NCBI GenBank assembly: GCA_031270585.1
Contig: JAISXK010000131.1
Span: 1-20,194 of the forward strand
Source: Clostridiales bacterium
GTDB taxonomy: Bacteria > Bacillota > Clostridia > Christensenellales > CAG-138
DNA length: 20,194 nt
Direction: 5' to 3'
Shown: positions 1-8,800 of the stretch, piece after piece
Position numbering within the stretch: the stretch's first letter is position 1
How the letters are laid out: each line of letters opens with the position of its first letter
The notes under the pieces: generated by a model
What the model saw: only the letters and a program-made list of their open reading frames with translations
Told to the model about the DNA's origin: nothing
The model's database searches: none
Position numbers and translations under genes: made by a program

Positions 1-976
1 ATAGAAACACATTTATCATAAGCAGAAACACATAGGTAAAAACAACCATTTTTTCGCCGGTAACGGCAGGAACGGCAAATTTGGGCGCCCCGCTTTGCAC
101 TCCGCCCCATATGGTATCATCAATGCCTCCATCGGCGCCGTAGCCTATCATCCGGGCGCAGCCGGTTTCGCCGGCCTTGCTAAATTTTGCGGCGACACGC
201 AACGCCGCATAGCCCGCAGCCAGCAGCACGGCGCCGCACAGCGCCAAGTATAAAACAAATTGGCCTTGGCTCAGCGCGTTTAAAAAGGCAAGCGCCTTCT
301 CGTTTCGGCCAAGGTAATAGGTAAGCCCCACCGCCAACAGCTTGTTGCATCCTTGCGCGAAGACCGCAGTGTAGCAGGAACCGCTTTTGCAAGCGATCAA
401 ACCCAGTACCACGCCGTTTAAAAAGAGCGCCGGCGCGGTTATGGGGTTGAGGCTGACCAGCGCGCACAGTAGCGCCGCGTGCAGTATGGCCGCCCATTTG
501 CCGCCGGGCAACCAGGAAAAGAGCAGCGCGCCGCGAAACAGCGATTCCTCCGCATACGCGGGCACGACCACCATCAGCAGCACCATCGCAAAAAATCGCC
601 AGCCACCTTCAATTTGCAGCGGGCTTAGCGTAATGTTGGGGTTGATATATAAAAACAGACTGTATAAAGAACTTGCCGCAGCTTCCGTTATACAAAACAG
701 GCCCAATCCCAGCGTCAGGGCCGCCCCCGCCGTAGCAAGGTTAATCTTCATCTGCCCAAAGCGGTTTTCAGCATCCGTATTGACGCTGATAAAGCGGTGC
801 GTGGGAATATACATCAGCAATATGTGCACGAGTATGACGGAGGCCACGTAATACCGTAAGGTATCGCCGCTGCCAAAAAAGCCCGGCAGCAACGTTTGGG
901 CGATCACGAGCCCGGGGCACAGCAACAGCATCAGCCAGTTGATTTTAATTTTGTTGGTGGGTTGCCGTGTTGACAT
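1..976 (-). CDS. CPBP-family (CAAX protease-like) membrane protein, partial
   Basis: The frame starts at ATG 976 and runs open off the left edge, so the C-terminus is missing; 325 residues are visible. Several hydrophobic segments (about residues 12-30, 41-57, 80-100, 128-142, 155-175, 183-196, 240-262 and 309-325) indicate an integral membrane protein. The core carries AEESLFRG (residues 142-149), which fits motif 1 (EExxxR) of the CPBP intramembrane protease family, followed by the typical order of a LNP turn and an FLNGVVLGL helix. The later histidines expected by the family appear replaced: CALVSLNP has Ser175 and FAQGCNK has Gln208 where His is usual. It may therefore be a non-catalytic relative; this is alignment by eye. 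An AAGGAGG site overlaps the walJ stop codon, and only 9 bases separate the two genes, so they are probably one transcript with coupled translation. Substrate and role are unknown; proposed roles in the family include bacteriocin immunity and prenyl-protein processing. Confidence 0.72.
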   Translation of the reverse strand, partial: MSTRQPTNKIKINWLMLLLCPGLVIAQTLLPGFFGSGDTLRYYVASVILVHILLMYIPTHRFISVNTDAENRFGQMKINLATAGAALTLGLGLFCITEAAASSLYSLFLYINPNITLSPLQIEGGWRFFAMVLLMVVVPAYAEESLFRGALLFSWLPGGKWAAILHAALLCALVSLNPITAPALFLNGVVLGLIACKSGSCYTAVFAQGCNKLLAVGLTYYLGRNEKALAFLNALSQGQFVLYLALCGAVLLAAGYAALRVAAKFSKAGETGCARMIGYGADGGIDDTIWGGVQSGAPKFAVPAVTGEKMVVFTYVFLLMINVFL

Positions 977-985
977 GCGCCCTCC

Positions 986-1768
986 TTATTCTAAATGGAA
1001 GACCCCGCAAGGCCGGTCGCGGTGCGCCATGGCCAGGCGCAAATCATGTATCCCTTGGGCATGCAGCGTGTTGGCTACCGTGGCCATGGCTACGGTTTCG
1101 TTGTTGTTTTCGGCGCTTAAATGGCCCAATACGCAACTGCGTAGCCCGCGCGCATACAGTCGGCACAGCGCCAACCCTGAATCATCGTTGGAAAGATGCC
1201 CATGCCTCGATAATATGCGCTGCTTTAACGGATATGGGTACCTGCCCGCCTTGAGCATATCGATATCGTGGTTGGCTTCCAGCAGCAGGATATCGCAACG
1301 ATCCACCGCGTCGTAAAGGTGTTCATCCATGTGGCCGATATCCGTAAGCACGCCGGCGCTATACTTTTGGTAGCGGAAGGTATAGCCCACAGGCTCCGCC
1401 GCATCATGCGGGATAAGAAAGGGCGTAACGTTGACGTCGCCAATGTAAAAATCGCGTCCGGTTTCGAATACGCGCGTGCATTGGGGGCTCACGCCGCCAA
1501 TCATCGGCTCCATAGCGGCAAAGCAGGCCGCGTTTGCGTATATGGGTATGTTATAACGCCGCGAAAGCACACCGGCCGCGCGGATATGGTCGGTATGCTC
1601 GTGCGTGATCAGTATGGCGTTTAAGGTTTCAGGCGCCACACGCAACGCCTGTAGCGCCGATGTGATGCGCGTGCCGGTCAGGCCCGCATCCACCAGCAGG
1701 CGCGCATTCCCGGCCTCGATAAATGTGCAATTACCCGAAGAACCCGAATAAAGCGGGGAGAATAACAT
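986..1768 (-). CDS. walJ: WalJ/YycJ-type MBL-fold metallo-hydrolase
   Basis: This 260-residue protein matches the length of YycJ/WalJ. It opens with the family's SGSSGN turn (residues 8-13), followed by LLVDAGL. The metal-binding motif is THEHTDH (residues 55-61: His56, His58, Asp60, His61). Further conserved parts are IPHDA (His121), TDIGH (Asp143), EANHD (164-168) and GHLSN (190-194), all typical of this subfamily. The family is a cytoplasmic metal-dependent hydrolase of the metallo-beta-lactamase fold. In Bacillus it is encoded with the WalRK cell-wall regulators and has been linked to DNA replication and repair fidelity and to wall control. Here it is the first gene of its own leftward unit, not preceded by walRK. 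ATG 1768 is supported by AAAGGGATGG upstream and by an extended -10 promoter at 1810-1815. The CPBP protein gene follows after 9 bases. The name rests on motif resemblance. Confidence 0.88.
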   Translation of the reverse strand: MLFSPLYSGSSGNCTFIEAGNARLLVDAGLTGTRITSALQALRVAPETLNAILITHEHTDHIRAAGVLSRRYNIPIYANAACFAAMEPMIGGVSPQCTRVFETGRDFYIGDVNVTPFLIPHDAAEPVGYTFRYQKYSAGVLTDIGHMDEHLYDAVDRCDILLLEANHDIDMLKAGRYPYPLKQRILSRHGHLSNDDSGLALCRLYARGLRSCVLGHLSAENNNETVAMATVANTLHAQGIHDLRLAMAHRDRPCGVFHLE

Positions 1769-1809
1769 GATCCATCCCTTTCAGCGTTTGCAGCGGTACA
1801 TCAATATAT

Positions 1810-1837
1810 AGTATACCACACGGGCGTGATTGCACAA
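1810..1837 (-). promoter_or_regulatory. Putative sigma-A promoter of walJ
   Basis: Read leftward, TTGTGC (1832-1837) and TATACT (1810-1815) are spaced by 16 bases, and TGG directly before TATACT makes it an extended -10 element. It lies about 40 bases upstream of the walJ start codon. The same 14-base sequence around the -10 occurs facing the other way before thpR. The -35 match is weak (TTG only), so the extended -10 probably carries most of the activity. Confidence 0.55.
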
Positions 1838-1852
1838 TGGGGAATGGAAATG
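1835..1852 (+). repeat. Fragment of the CAATGGGCAATGG dispersed repeat
   Basis: CAATGGGGAATGGAAATG matches 9438-9456, downstream of addA, with one substitution and one single-base gap. It lies between the divergent promoters and overlaps the likely walJ -35 region. With the copies at 9435-9456 and 9628-9661 it suggests a short dispersed repeat family. At 18 bases, a chance match in similarly biased DNA cannot be excluded. Confidence 0.4.
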
Positions 1853-1875
1853 CGGCGCATATGCAAACTTTAAGT

Positions 1876-1887
1876 CAGGCAAGCCTG
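1876..1887. promoter_or_regulatory. Operator-like palindrome upstream of thpR
   Basis: CAGGCAAGCCTG consists of two perfect 5-base arms around AA. It sits where the -35 element of the rightward promoter would be, with the extended -10 at 1895-1908. This placement would suit a repressor or activator site, but no regulator gene is visible in the window and the arms are short. Confidence 0.3.
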
Positions 1888-1894
1888 CGCATTT

Positions 1895-1908
1895 TGTGGT
1901 ATACTATA
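1895..1908 (+). promoter_or_regulatory. Extended -10 promoter of thpR-addB-addA
   Basis: TGTGGTATACTATA contains TGGTATACT, an extended -10 element with TATACT at 1900-1905. There is no good -35 hexamer 16-18 bases upstream. Transcription would start near 1911-1913, about 55 bases before the thpR start codon. It is the exact inverted copy of 1807-1820 (the walJ promoter), so the two transcripts diverge from matching elements about 75 bases apart. Confidence 0.55.
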
Positions 1909-1965
1909 AAAATAGGTCGCCTGGCTTTTGGGAGAGCAAGAGAATAAACTGCTGAAGAGGTGCCC

Positions 1966-2514
1966 ATGCGTTTATTTATCGCGCTGCCGCTGCCGCCCGA
2001 TGTGCGCCGCGCACTTGCGCAAATCCAGTTGCGCTTAAAGCAACTGGCGCCGCACGGCCGGTTTGTGGCAATGGAAAATTTTCATATCACGCTACATTTT
2101 ATAGGCGAAAGCCGCGCGTTGCTGGAGGCCGCCCGTGCCTGCGACGAGGCTGCGCGCGGCATCAGGCCGTTTGTGCTACGTCTGAATCACTATAAAAGCT
2201 TTAAACGGGGCGATACGCATACGGGTTATGTCGCGCTCAGGGGGGATTTAAAGGAATTGCATACGCTGTATGAAACGCTTACGGCGGCTTTAAAGAGCCA
2301 AGGCTTTGCCTGCGGCGAAAAACGGATCGTGCCGCATATTACACTGGCGCGCGCGCTTATCTGCGAGGGCGATATATCTGTCGCCATGCAGGAAGCGTTT
2401 TTAACCCTGGGGGGCGGGGGCGCGTTTTCTGCCAACCAATTGGTGCTGTATGACAGCCGCCATGAGCGCGGCAAGCTCGTTTACGCGCCTTTGCACCGCT
2501 CAAAGTTTTTATAG
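1966..2514 (+). CDS. thpR: RNA 2',3'-cyclic phosphodiesterase (2'-5' RNA ligase family)
   Basis: The 182-residue product has the two-H phosphoesterase layout: HITL at residues 40-43 (FHITLHFIG) and HITL at 124-127 (PHITLAR), the paired catalytic HxTx motifs, in a protein of normal family length. The N-terminus MRLFIALPLPP is also typical. ThpR/LigT enzymes act on RNA 2',3'-cyclic phosphate ends and can reversibly join or open 2'-5' linkages; the cellular role is poorly defined. ATG 1966 is preferred over GTG 1960 because GAAGAGG (1954-1960) is the ribosome binding site, overlaps the GTG, and lies 5 bases from the ATG. addB follows after 11 bases, so thpR leads a unit with the recombination genes. 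A glycine run near the C-terminus (GGGGG) is coded by G6-C-G5 at 2408-2419. Confidence 0.9.
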   Translation: MRLFIALPLPPDVRRALAQIQLRLKQLAPHGRFVAMENFHITLHFIGESRALLEAARACDEAARGIRPFVLRLNHYKSFKRGDTHTGYVALRGDLKELHTLYETLTAALKSQGFACGEKRIVPHITLARALICEGDISVAMQEAFLTLGGGGAFSANQLVLYDSRHERGKLVYAPLHRSKFL

Positions 2515-2525
2515 CGCAAATACGT

Positions 2526-5500
2526 ATGGCATCAACATGTACATTCATCATAGGGCGCGCCGGTTCCGGCAAAACCCGCCATATCACAGCATGCATTCGC
2601 GCGCACATACAAAACCACCGGCGCGCGGTGCTGATAGTGCCCGAACAGTTCACCTATGAGGCGGAGCGCACGCTCATCCGCGCCTTGGGCGGGCTGCTTG
2701 GGGTGCAGGTGCTCAGCTTTACACGGCTCAGCGAGCGCGCCGCCGCCGCGCAGGATAGGCCCTTCCTGTCGCCGCAGGGGCGGCGCATGGTGGTTAGACG
2801 TGCCGCCTACCAGTTAAAAAAAGAGCTGGGCGCGTTTTCGCCCATTGCCAGCCGGGCGGGTTTTGCCGCCTGTATGGACGAGCTTATAGTGATGTGCCGG
2901 CGCTTTTTTATTACGCCGGATATGCTCTTATCCTCCGCCAGGCTCATACGCGACAACCCGTCCCTCGAGCAAAAGCTCACCGATATCGCCACGCTCTACG
3001 CCGCCACGCAGCAATATATGCAGCAACACTTTATTGACAGCGAGGATGCCCTCAATGCCTTTTTGGATGGACTGCCTCATTCATTTTTATGCGGCATGGA
3101 TGTATATATAGACGGGTTAGAGACCGTAAGCGCCAAAACTTACGCTGTGATAGAGGGACTTTTAAAGTATACGCGATCACTCACCATCGCGCTGTGCATA
3201 GACCCTGAGGAAAACGTGCCCGACGCGAAACTCTTTTACCCCGAGCGGCAGGCGTATGCGCGCATACAAGAGCTTGCCGCCGGGCTTGGCTGCGGCATAT
3301 ATGTAAAAGAATGCCGCACCATCAACCCTCTCAAGGCCCCCGCGCTCATCTACCTCGATTACAACCTGTTCGCCTGCCCCGCGCGCCCCTATACCGGCGC
3401 GCTCGCGACGCCCATGCCGGTGCGGGATGGTAATTGTGGCGGCAACGAAGTTCATGGTGTGGCGGATGAAGAGGGGAAACCGTTTGACGCCATCATGCTC
3501 ACAGGGGCGACATCCCGCATGGCGGAGGTGGAAGCTATGGCCGAGCAGTTGCTGGCGTTCGTGCGCGGCGGGCTGCGCTACCGCGAAGTCGCGGTGATCG
3601 CATCCGATATGGGGGCTTATGCCACCGCCGTGCAGCGCGCTTTTCACTTGCGCGGCATACCCGTGTTTTTTGATGCGGGCAAGCGCATGCAGGGACACCC
3701 CGTGGTAGAGTTGCTGCTGGCCGCAACGCAAATCGCAGCCTGCGGCGTTACCCGCGCGGATCTGCTGCGCATAGCGAAAACAGGCCTGGCCAATGTTTTG
3801 CCCGAGCAAACCGAATTATTGGAGAACTACTGTCTCAGGCGCGGACTCACCGGTGGCCGGGTATTTGAGAATCCCTTCCCGACGGAGGAAGAGCTGCCCG
3901 AACAGGCGCGCCAGACGCTATTGCCGCCGCTTATGCAGTTGCGCGCCGCGTTTAGTGACGCCGCCGCCGGGAAAAAAACCCGCGCGCTGTATGCGTATCT
4001 TGCGCAGCTTGGCGTGCCCCAACAGCTTGAGGATGAAGTGAGACGTCTTGGCGAGGAGGGCCGTTTTGCCCTGATGGATGAACACGCCCAGGTGTGGGAT
4101 GTGCTGATGGAGATGTTTTCGCAATTGTACGCCATATTGGGTGAAGCCTCCATGAGCAGGCGCGAATACCTTGAGGTGCTGCAAGAAGCGCTTTGCGCGT
4201 ACCAGGTGGGCATCATACCCGCCACGGCAGATCAGGTGCTCTTTGGCGATATCGCGCGCACGCGTAGCCGCGAGGTGCGGGCGTTGTTTGTGCTAGGCTG
4301 CAACGGGGGGTTTTTTCCCCGCCCACAGGCGGACGACGCCCTGCTGGACGATATGGAACTGCAGGAGCTTACGCGCCTTGGCATCACGCTGTGGGGGGAT
4401 TCTGCCACGCGCGCCAGAGAGGATCAATTGACGCTCTACCGCGCGCTCGCCAAGGCCACAGGCTACCTGTGGCTGGGGTTTTCCTATTCGGATGGCGCGC
4501 ACGAACTCACGCCCGCCAGCATGGTGGATAGGATACGCGCCATATTTCCCCGGTGCCATGAGCAAGCTACCATCGGCAAGGAGCGCTATGCGCGGTTGGC
4601 GCAAAACGAGGACGGCGCGTTCTCTCTTTTGATGCATAATTTGGATAAACTGCACGAGCCGTATTTTGCCGCGCTCGCGGAATATTTTCTTGAAACAAAA
4701 ACCTATGCGCCGCGTTTACGGCTGGCGCGGGCGTTTGCGGCGCAGCCTGCGGCCCCGCGTGAAATGGGGGAAACGCTTGCGACGCGGCTATATGGCAAGC
4801 GGCTCTTTACAAGCGTAAGCAGATTGCAAACGTTTCGATCCTGCCCCTTCCGCCATTTTGTACAGTATGGGCTAAATGTAAAGCAAAGACCGGAGTTTCG
4901 CGAAAAGAGGCTGGATATAGGAAGTTTTTCGCATATGGCCCTCGAACGCTTTGTGAGCGCCTTAAAGGACGAGGGCAAAACGCCGGGTGAAATCGGCGAA
5001 GACGAAGCGACCGTGCTGATCGGGAGCCTGTTGGAAGAATGTTTGGACGGTTACGCCGGCGGGCTGCTGCGCGCTACGGCGCGCGCGCGCGCGCTTTCGG
5101 TATTCTGGTGCGACGCGGTGCGCGATACCGCATTGAGTATGTGCCGTAGCATGCGCGGCGGCGGGTTTGCCCCGCTTTTGACGGAGCTGCCCTTTACATC
5201 GGCCGGCGGAGCGGATGAATCGGGCGGTCTGCCGCCGCTTGAAACGCAAAACGCCGTAATCAGCGGCGTGATAGACCGTGTGGATGCCGCCACCGCTCCC
5301 GACGGCAAAAAGCTTATGCGCGTGGTGGATTATAAAACCGGTGGCGCGCAGTGGAATTATAGCCTTGTGGCCGATGGTCAGGCGTTGCAGTTGCCCATCT
5401 ACCTGCATGCCGTCAAGGGGCTTGATGGAAAGGCTACGGGCATGTTTTACCAGCCGGTGCATTCGCCCGTGGTGGATGAATGCAAAGCCCAAAGCGTTGA

Positions 5501-5861
5501 GGATGCGCTCAGGCCGGTGGGCCTGATGGCAAAAGAGGCTGGCGTCGTTGAGGCCGCCGCCCGGAGGCTTGAAGGCTACAGTCCCCCTAAAAGCACCCTG
5601 ATAGAGCAGCAACAACTGGATGCGCTGCTTGATTTTGCGGTGCGGCGCGCGGGGCAGATCGCCGAAAAGCTGCTACAGGGACATATTGCGGCCACCCCGG
5701 TATACCGGGGCCGGGGCGATAGCTGCGGCTATTGCGATTACAGCAGTGTTTGCCGGTTTGACGCGCGCCTGCCGGGTTGCCGCGTGCGCCGCATAAAAAG
5801 GCACAATAAACAATCCTTTTTTGACATGCTGCAAGCGCCGGAAAAGGGGGCGGATCCATGA
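2526..5861 (+). CDS. addB: ATP-dependent helicase-nuclease AddAB, subunit AddB
   Basis: The 1111-residue product is within the usual AddB range. The N-terminus has the Walker A loop GRAGSGKT (residues 10-17). The C-terminus is a RecB-family nuclease domain with GVIDRVD (Asp917), VVDYKTG (Asp935, Lys937) and QLPIY (955-959). An iron-sulfur staple is formed by Cys773 (SCPF) and Cys1067, Cys1070 and Cys1076 (CGYCDYSSVC), the arrangement known from AddB. AddAB unwinds and trims broken duplex ends until it meets a Chi site, then loads RecA. The start is fixed by the nearby Walker A, but no clear Shine-Dalgarno sequence precedes ATG 2526, so translation probably depends on coupling to thpR, which ends 11 bases upstream. 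The stop overlaps the addA start (ATGA at 5858-5861). A 16-base GC alternation lies at 5079-5094. No frameshift is seen. Confidence 0.95.
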   Translation: MASTCTFIIGRAGSGKTRHITACIRAHIQNHRRAVLIVPEQFTYEAERTLIRALGGLLGVQVLSFTRLSERAAAAQDRPFLSPQGRRMVVRRAAYQLKKELGAFSPIASRAGFAACMDELIVMCRRFFITPDMLLSSARLIRDNPSLEQKLTDIATLYAATQQYMQQHFIDSEDALNAFLDGLPHSFLCGMDVYIDGLETVSAKTYAVIEGLLKYTRSLTIALCIDPEENVPDAKLFYPERQAYARIQELAAGLGCGIYVKECRTINPLKAPALIYLDYNLFACPARPYTGALATPMPVRDGNCGGNEVHGVADEEGKPFDAIMLTGATSRMAEVEAMAEQLLAFVRGGLRYREVAVIASDMGAYATAVQRAFHLRGIPVFFDAGKRMQGHPVVELLLAATQIAACGVTRADLLRIAKTGLANVLPEQTELLENYCLRRGLTGGRVFENPFPTEEELPEQARQTLLPPLMQLRAAFSDAAAGKKTRALYAYLAQLGVPQQLEDEVRRLGEEGRFALMDEHAQVWDVLMEMFSQLYAILGEASMSRREYLEVLQEALCAYQVGIIPATADQVLFGDIARTRSREVRALFVLGCNGGFFPRPQADDALLDDMELQELTRLGITLWGDSATRAREDQLTLYRALAKATGYLWLGFSYSDGAHELTPASMVDRIRAIFPRCHEQATIGKERYARLAQNEDGAFSLLMHNLDKLHEPYFAALAEYFLETKTYAPRLRLARAFAAQPAAPREMGETLATRLYGKRLFTSVSRLQTFRSCPFRHFVQYGLNVKQRPEFREKRLDIGSFSHMALERFVSALKDEGKTPGEIGEDEATVLIGSLLEECLDGYAGGLLRATARARALSVFWCDAVRDTALSMCRSMRGGGFAPLLTELPFTSAGGADESGGLPPLETQNAVISGVIDRVDAATAPDGKKLMRVVDYKTGGAQWNYSLVADGQALQLPIYLHAVKGLDGKATGMFYQPVHSPVVDECKAQSVEDALRPVGLMAKEAGVVEAAARRLEGYSPPKSTLIEQQQLDALLDFAVRRAGQIAEKLLQGHIAATPVYRGRGDSCGYCDYSSVCRFDARLPGCRVRRIKRHNKQSFFDMLQAPEKGADP

Positions 5862-8800
5862 GTTCCCGGCGAGAATGGACGGCCGCCCAGCGCGAGGCCA
5901 TATATAGCGATGGAAGCAACCTGATTGTGAGCGCGGCGGCGGGCAGCGGCAAAACGGCGGTGCTTACCGAGCGTATTGCGCGTCTCGTAGAAGAGGGTGC
6001 CGGCATAGATCGCTTTTTGGTGGTTACTTTTACCGAGGCGGCCACAGCCGAGATGAAACGACGTATCGCGCGGCGGTTGTATGAGGCCGCCAGACTCGCC
6101 AGATTGCCTGAAGACGGCGTGCGCCTGCACGAACAGGCACTCATGGCCGCGCGGGCGAATATATCCACATTGCACGCGTTTTGTTTGTATATACTGCGGC
6201 GTAATTTTCACCTGGTGGGGCTGGATCCGGCCTTTCGCCCTGCGGATGAGTTGCTGTCGGGGTTGCTGTTTGGGCGCGCCATTGAAGAAACGGCACTTGC
6301 CCGCTATGAGGCGCGGGATGGAGCGTTTATAGAACTTATGCGCGCGTTGGGCGGTGAAGACGCGCTTTTTGATACGGTGCGCCGCCTGTATACGTTTTTA
6401 TTCGCGCAGCCGGAACCCTTCCAATGGCTAAAGACGCACGCCGCCGTGTACCTTACCGCAGGCGAGGCGCTCAAGGTTCACCCGGCCATGACGGCATATC
6501 TTTCAGTTCTTAAAGATACCTTTGCCACGGCCTGTGAAACTTTGTTGGGGGCGCGGGAGAAAATACCGCCCCAGCTTCACCGGTCGCTTGCCGTTATAGA
6601 CGATGATCTGGCGCAGATTCGCGCGCTTTTGTTATGTGGGGATATCGAGAAATTTCAACTGCACTTGCAGGCGATAAAGTTTCAAAACTCGTATTGGCCG
6701 CGCGGCGAGTATTTGCCTATCAAGAACGAAATTTATGAAACGCGCGATGCCGTGCGCAAAGAGGTTTACGCCTTGAAGGACAGTTTGCGGCGGGATATAG
6801 CGCAGGAGGCGGCGCTATTAAACGCGTTTGCGCCGCAGGTGGAAACGCTCTCCCGCTTTATTGTCGAGCTACACGAACAGTATGGCGCGCTCAAACGCGC
6901 GCGCGCCGTGGTTGATTTTGCTGATATGGAACACCTGGCGCTGCGGGCGCTCTCGCACGAGCCCGTGCGGACGGCGCTGCAAAAGCGGTTTTTGTATGTG
7001 TTTGTGGATGAATACCAGGACAGCAGCCATATACAGGAGCGCGTCATACAACAGATCACCGGCGGGGGCAATCTCTTTCTCGTGGGGGATATCAAGCAAT
7101 CCATATACCGCTTCCGCCAGGCCGATCCGGAGCTATTTATCGAAAAATTAAAAACCTATACCGGTACGCTGCATAAAGGCGTTTCGGGCAAAGCCATATA
7201 CCTCAACAACAATTTCCGCAGCGCGTCCCCCATACTCAACGCCGTTAACGCCGTATTTTCACGCATTATGAACGAGCATACAGGCGAGATCGCCTACGAT
7301 GATAACGCCGCGCTACACCCCCCGCAGGATAAAGCTGCGGATGAGCCGGCGGATGAGCCTGTAAACGAGCCTGAGGGCGCGTATGCTAACGAAGCCATAG
7401 ATAAGCCGATAGTTTCGTCCCCCGCGCCAAACGGCTGCGAGTTGCATGTGATCGCGCACGCAGGCGATCAGGATGGCGCGCCGGAAGAGATGGTGCCTCC
7501 CGCCGCAGATGAGGAGGATATGGAGGAAGCATACGGCGACGCCGAGCTTGAAGCCATACTCTGCGCCGGGCGCATACAGGAACTGATGCGCGGGCCTGGC
7601 TTTTATGACGCGAGGCTGCAAAAAACCCGCCCCCTGCGCTATGCGGATTTTGCCATATTGCTGCGCGCGCAAAAGGACGTGGCGCAAACCTGGGCGCGGA
7701 CAATGGTTTCTTTGGGCGTGCCCGTGTATGTGCAAACCTCCGGCGGGTATTTTGACGCCATGGAGGTGCAGGTATTTTTAAACCTGCTGCGCCTGATCGA
7801 CAATATCAGGCAGGATATACCGCTGTTGAGCGTATTGCGCTCACCTATGTTTCAGTTTGGGTTGGTGGAACTTGTTGAATTAAAGACCGAATATGTGGCT
7901 GATACGCTCTATGAGCGGCTGGCGCTTTGCGCCGGCGGCGATACGCCGCTTGGTTGCCGCGCGCAGGCGTTTTTTGATAAGCTTACCGCCTGGCGCAAAG
8001 AGCGGCGCCTGTTGCCGCTGCATATGTTTATGGCGCAGCTGCTGGATGAAACCGGTTTTTACGATTGCGTGGGCGCGTTGCCGGCCGGACGCGAGCGGCA
8101 GGGCAATCTTGACGCGCTGCTGGGCCGCGCGCAGGCGTTTGCCGAGTCCGGCGGCGCGGCGGATCTGTGGAGCTTTTTAACCTTTATGGATACGGCTGCC
8201 TCCACCGCGCGGTTGGGGCCGGCACAGGCAGGCGCGGCGGATGTGGTGCGCATACTCTCCATGCACGCGGCGAAGGGGCTCGAATACCCCGTGGTGTTTT
8301 TAGCGGGCTTGGGACGCCCTTTCGTGAAACAGGAAATGCAGCGGCATGTTCTTTTTGAAAGGGAGCTGGGCATAGGCGTGCGCTTTGTAGAGGATCATGT
8401 GCGCTATGATACGCTTTTGCGCCGCGCGATTGCCGCGCGGCTACTTAGACAGCAACTGGCGGAAGAGATGCGCGTGCTCTATGTAGGCATGACGCGCGCG
8501 CGTAACAAGCTGATATTGGTAGGCTGCGCGAAAAACGCCAAAGAGAAGCTGCGGGAAGAGGCGCTTCCTTTCACATCTGCGCGTTGCGCGGCGGCAAATT
8601 CGTTTATGGATTGGCTCATCCCCGTAAGCCGGGATTGCGATTGTCTGCAAACTATGCTGCACCGGCGCGATGCGCTGCAGGCCCCGCAGGCAGAAAGCGT
8701 GCGTGCGGGCGCGCAGGACGAAAACGCCGCAAACGCCATTTGTGAGCTGCGGCAACGTTTGGCGGAATGGTTTGCCTGGCGCTACCGGTATCCTGACGCC

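Noticed and set aside
387..851. Plus-strand open frame inside the first 1 kb
   Set aside because: It is antisense to the CPBP membrane protein, whose transmembrane pattern and motif 1 on the minus strand are convincing.
4303..4320. G6-T6-C4 run in addB as a hairpin or programmed slip site
   Set aside because: It encodes Gly-Gly-Phe-Phe-Pro in a well-behaved frame, and a 4-base-pair stem is too small to claim a structure.
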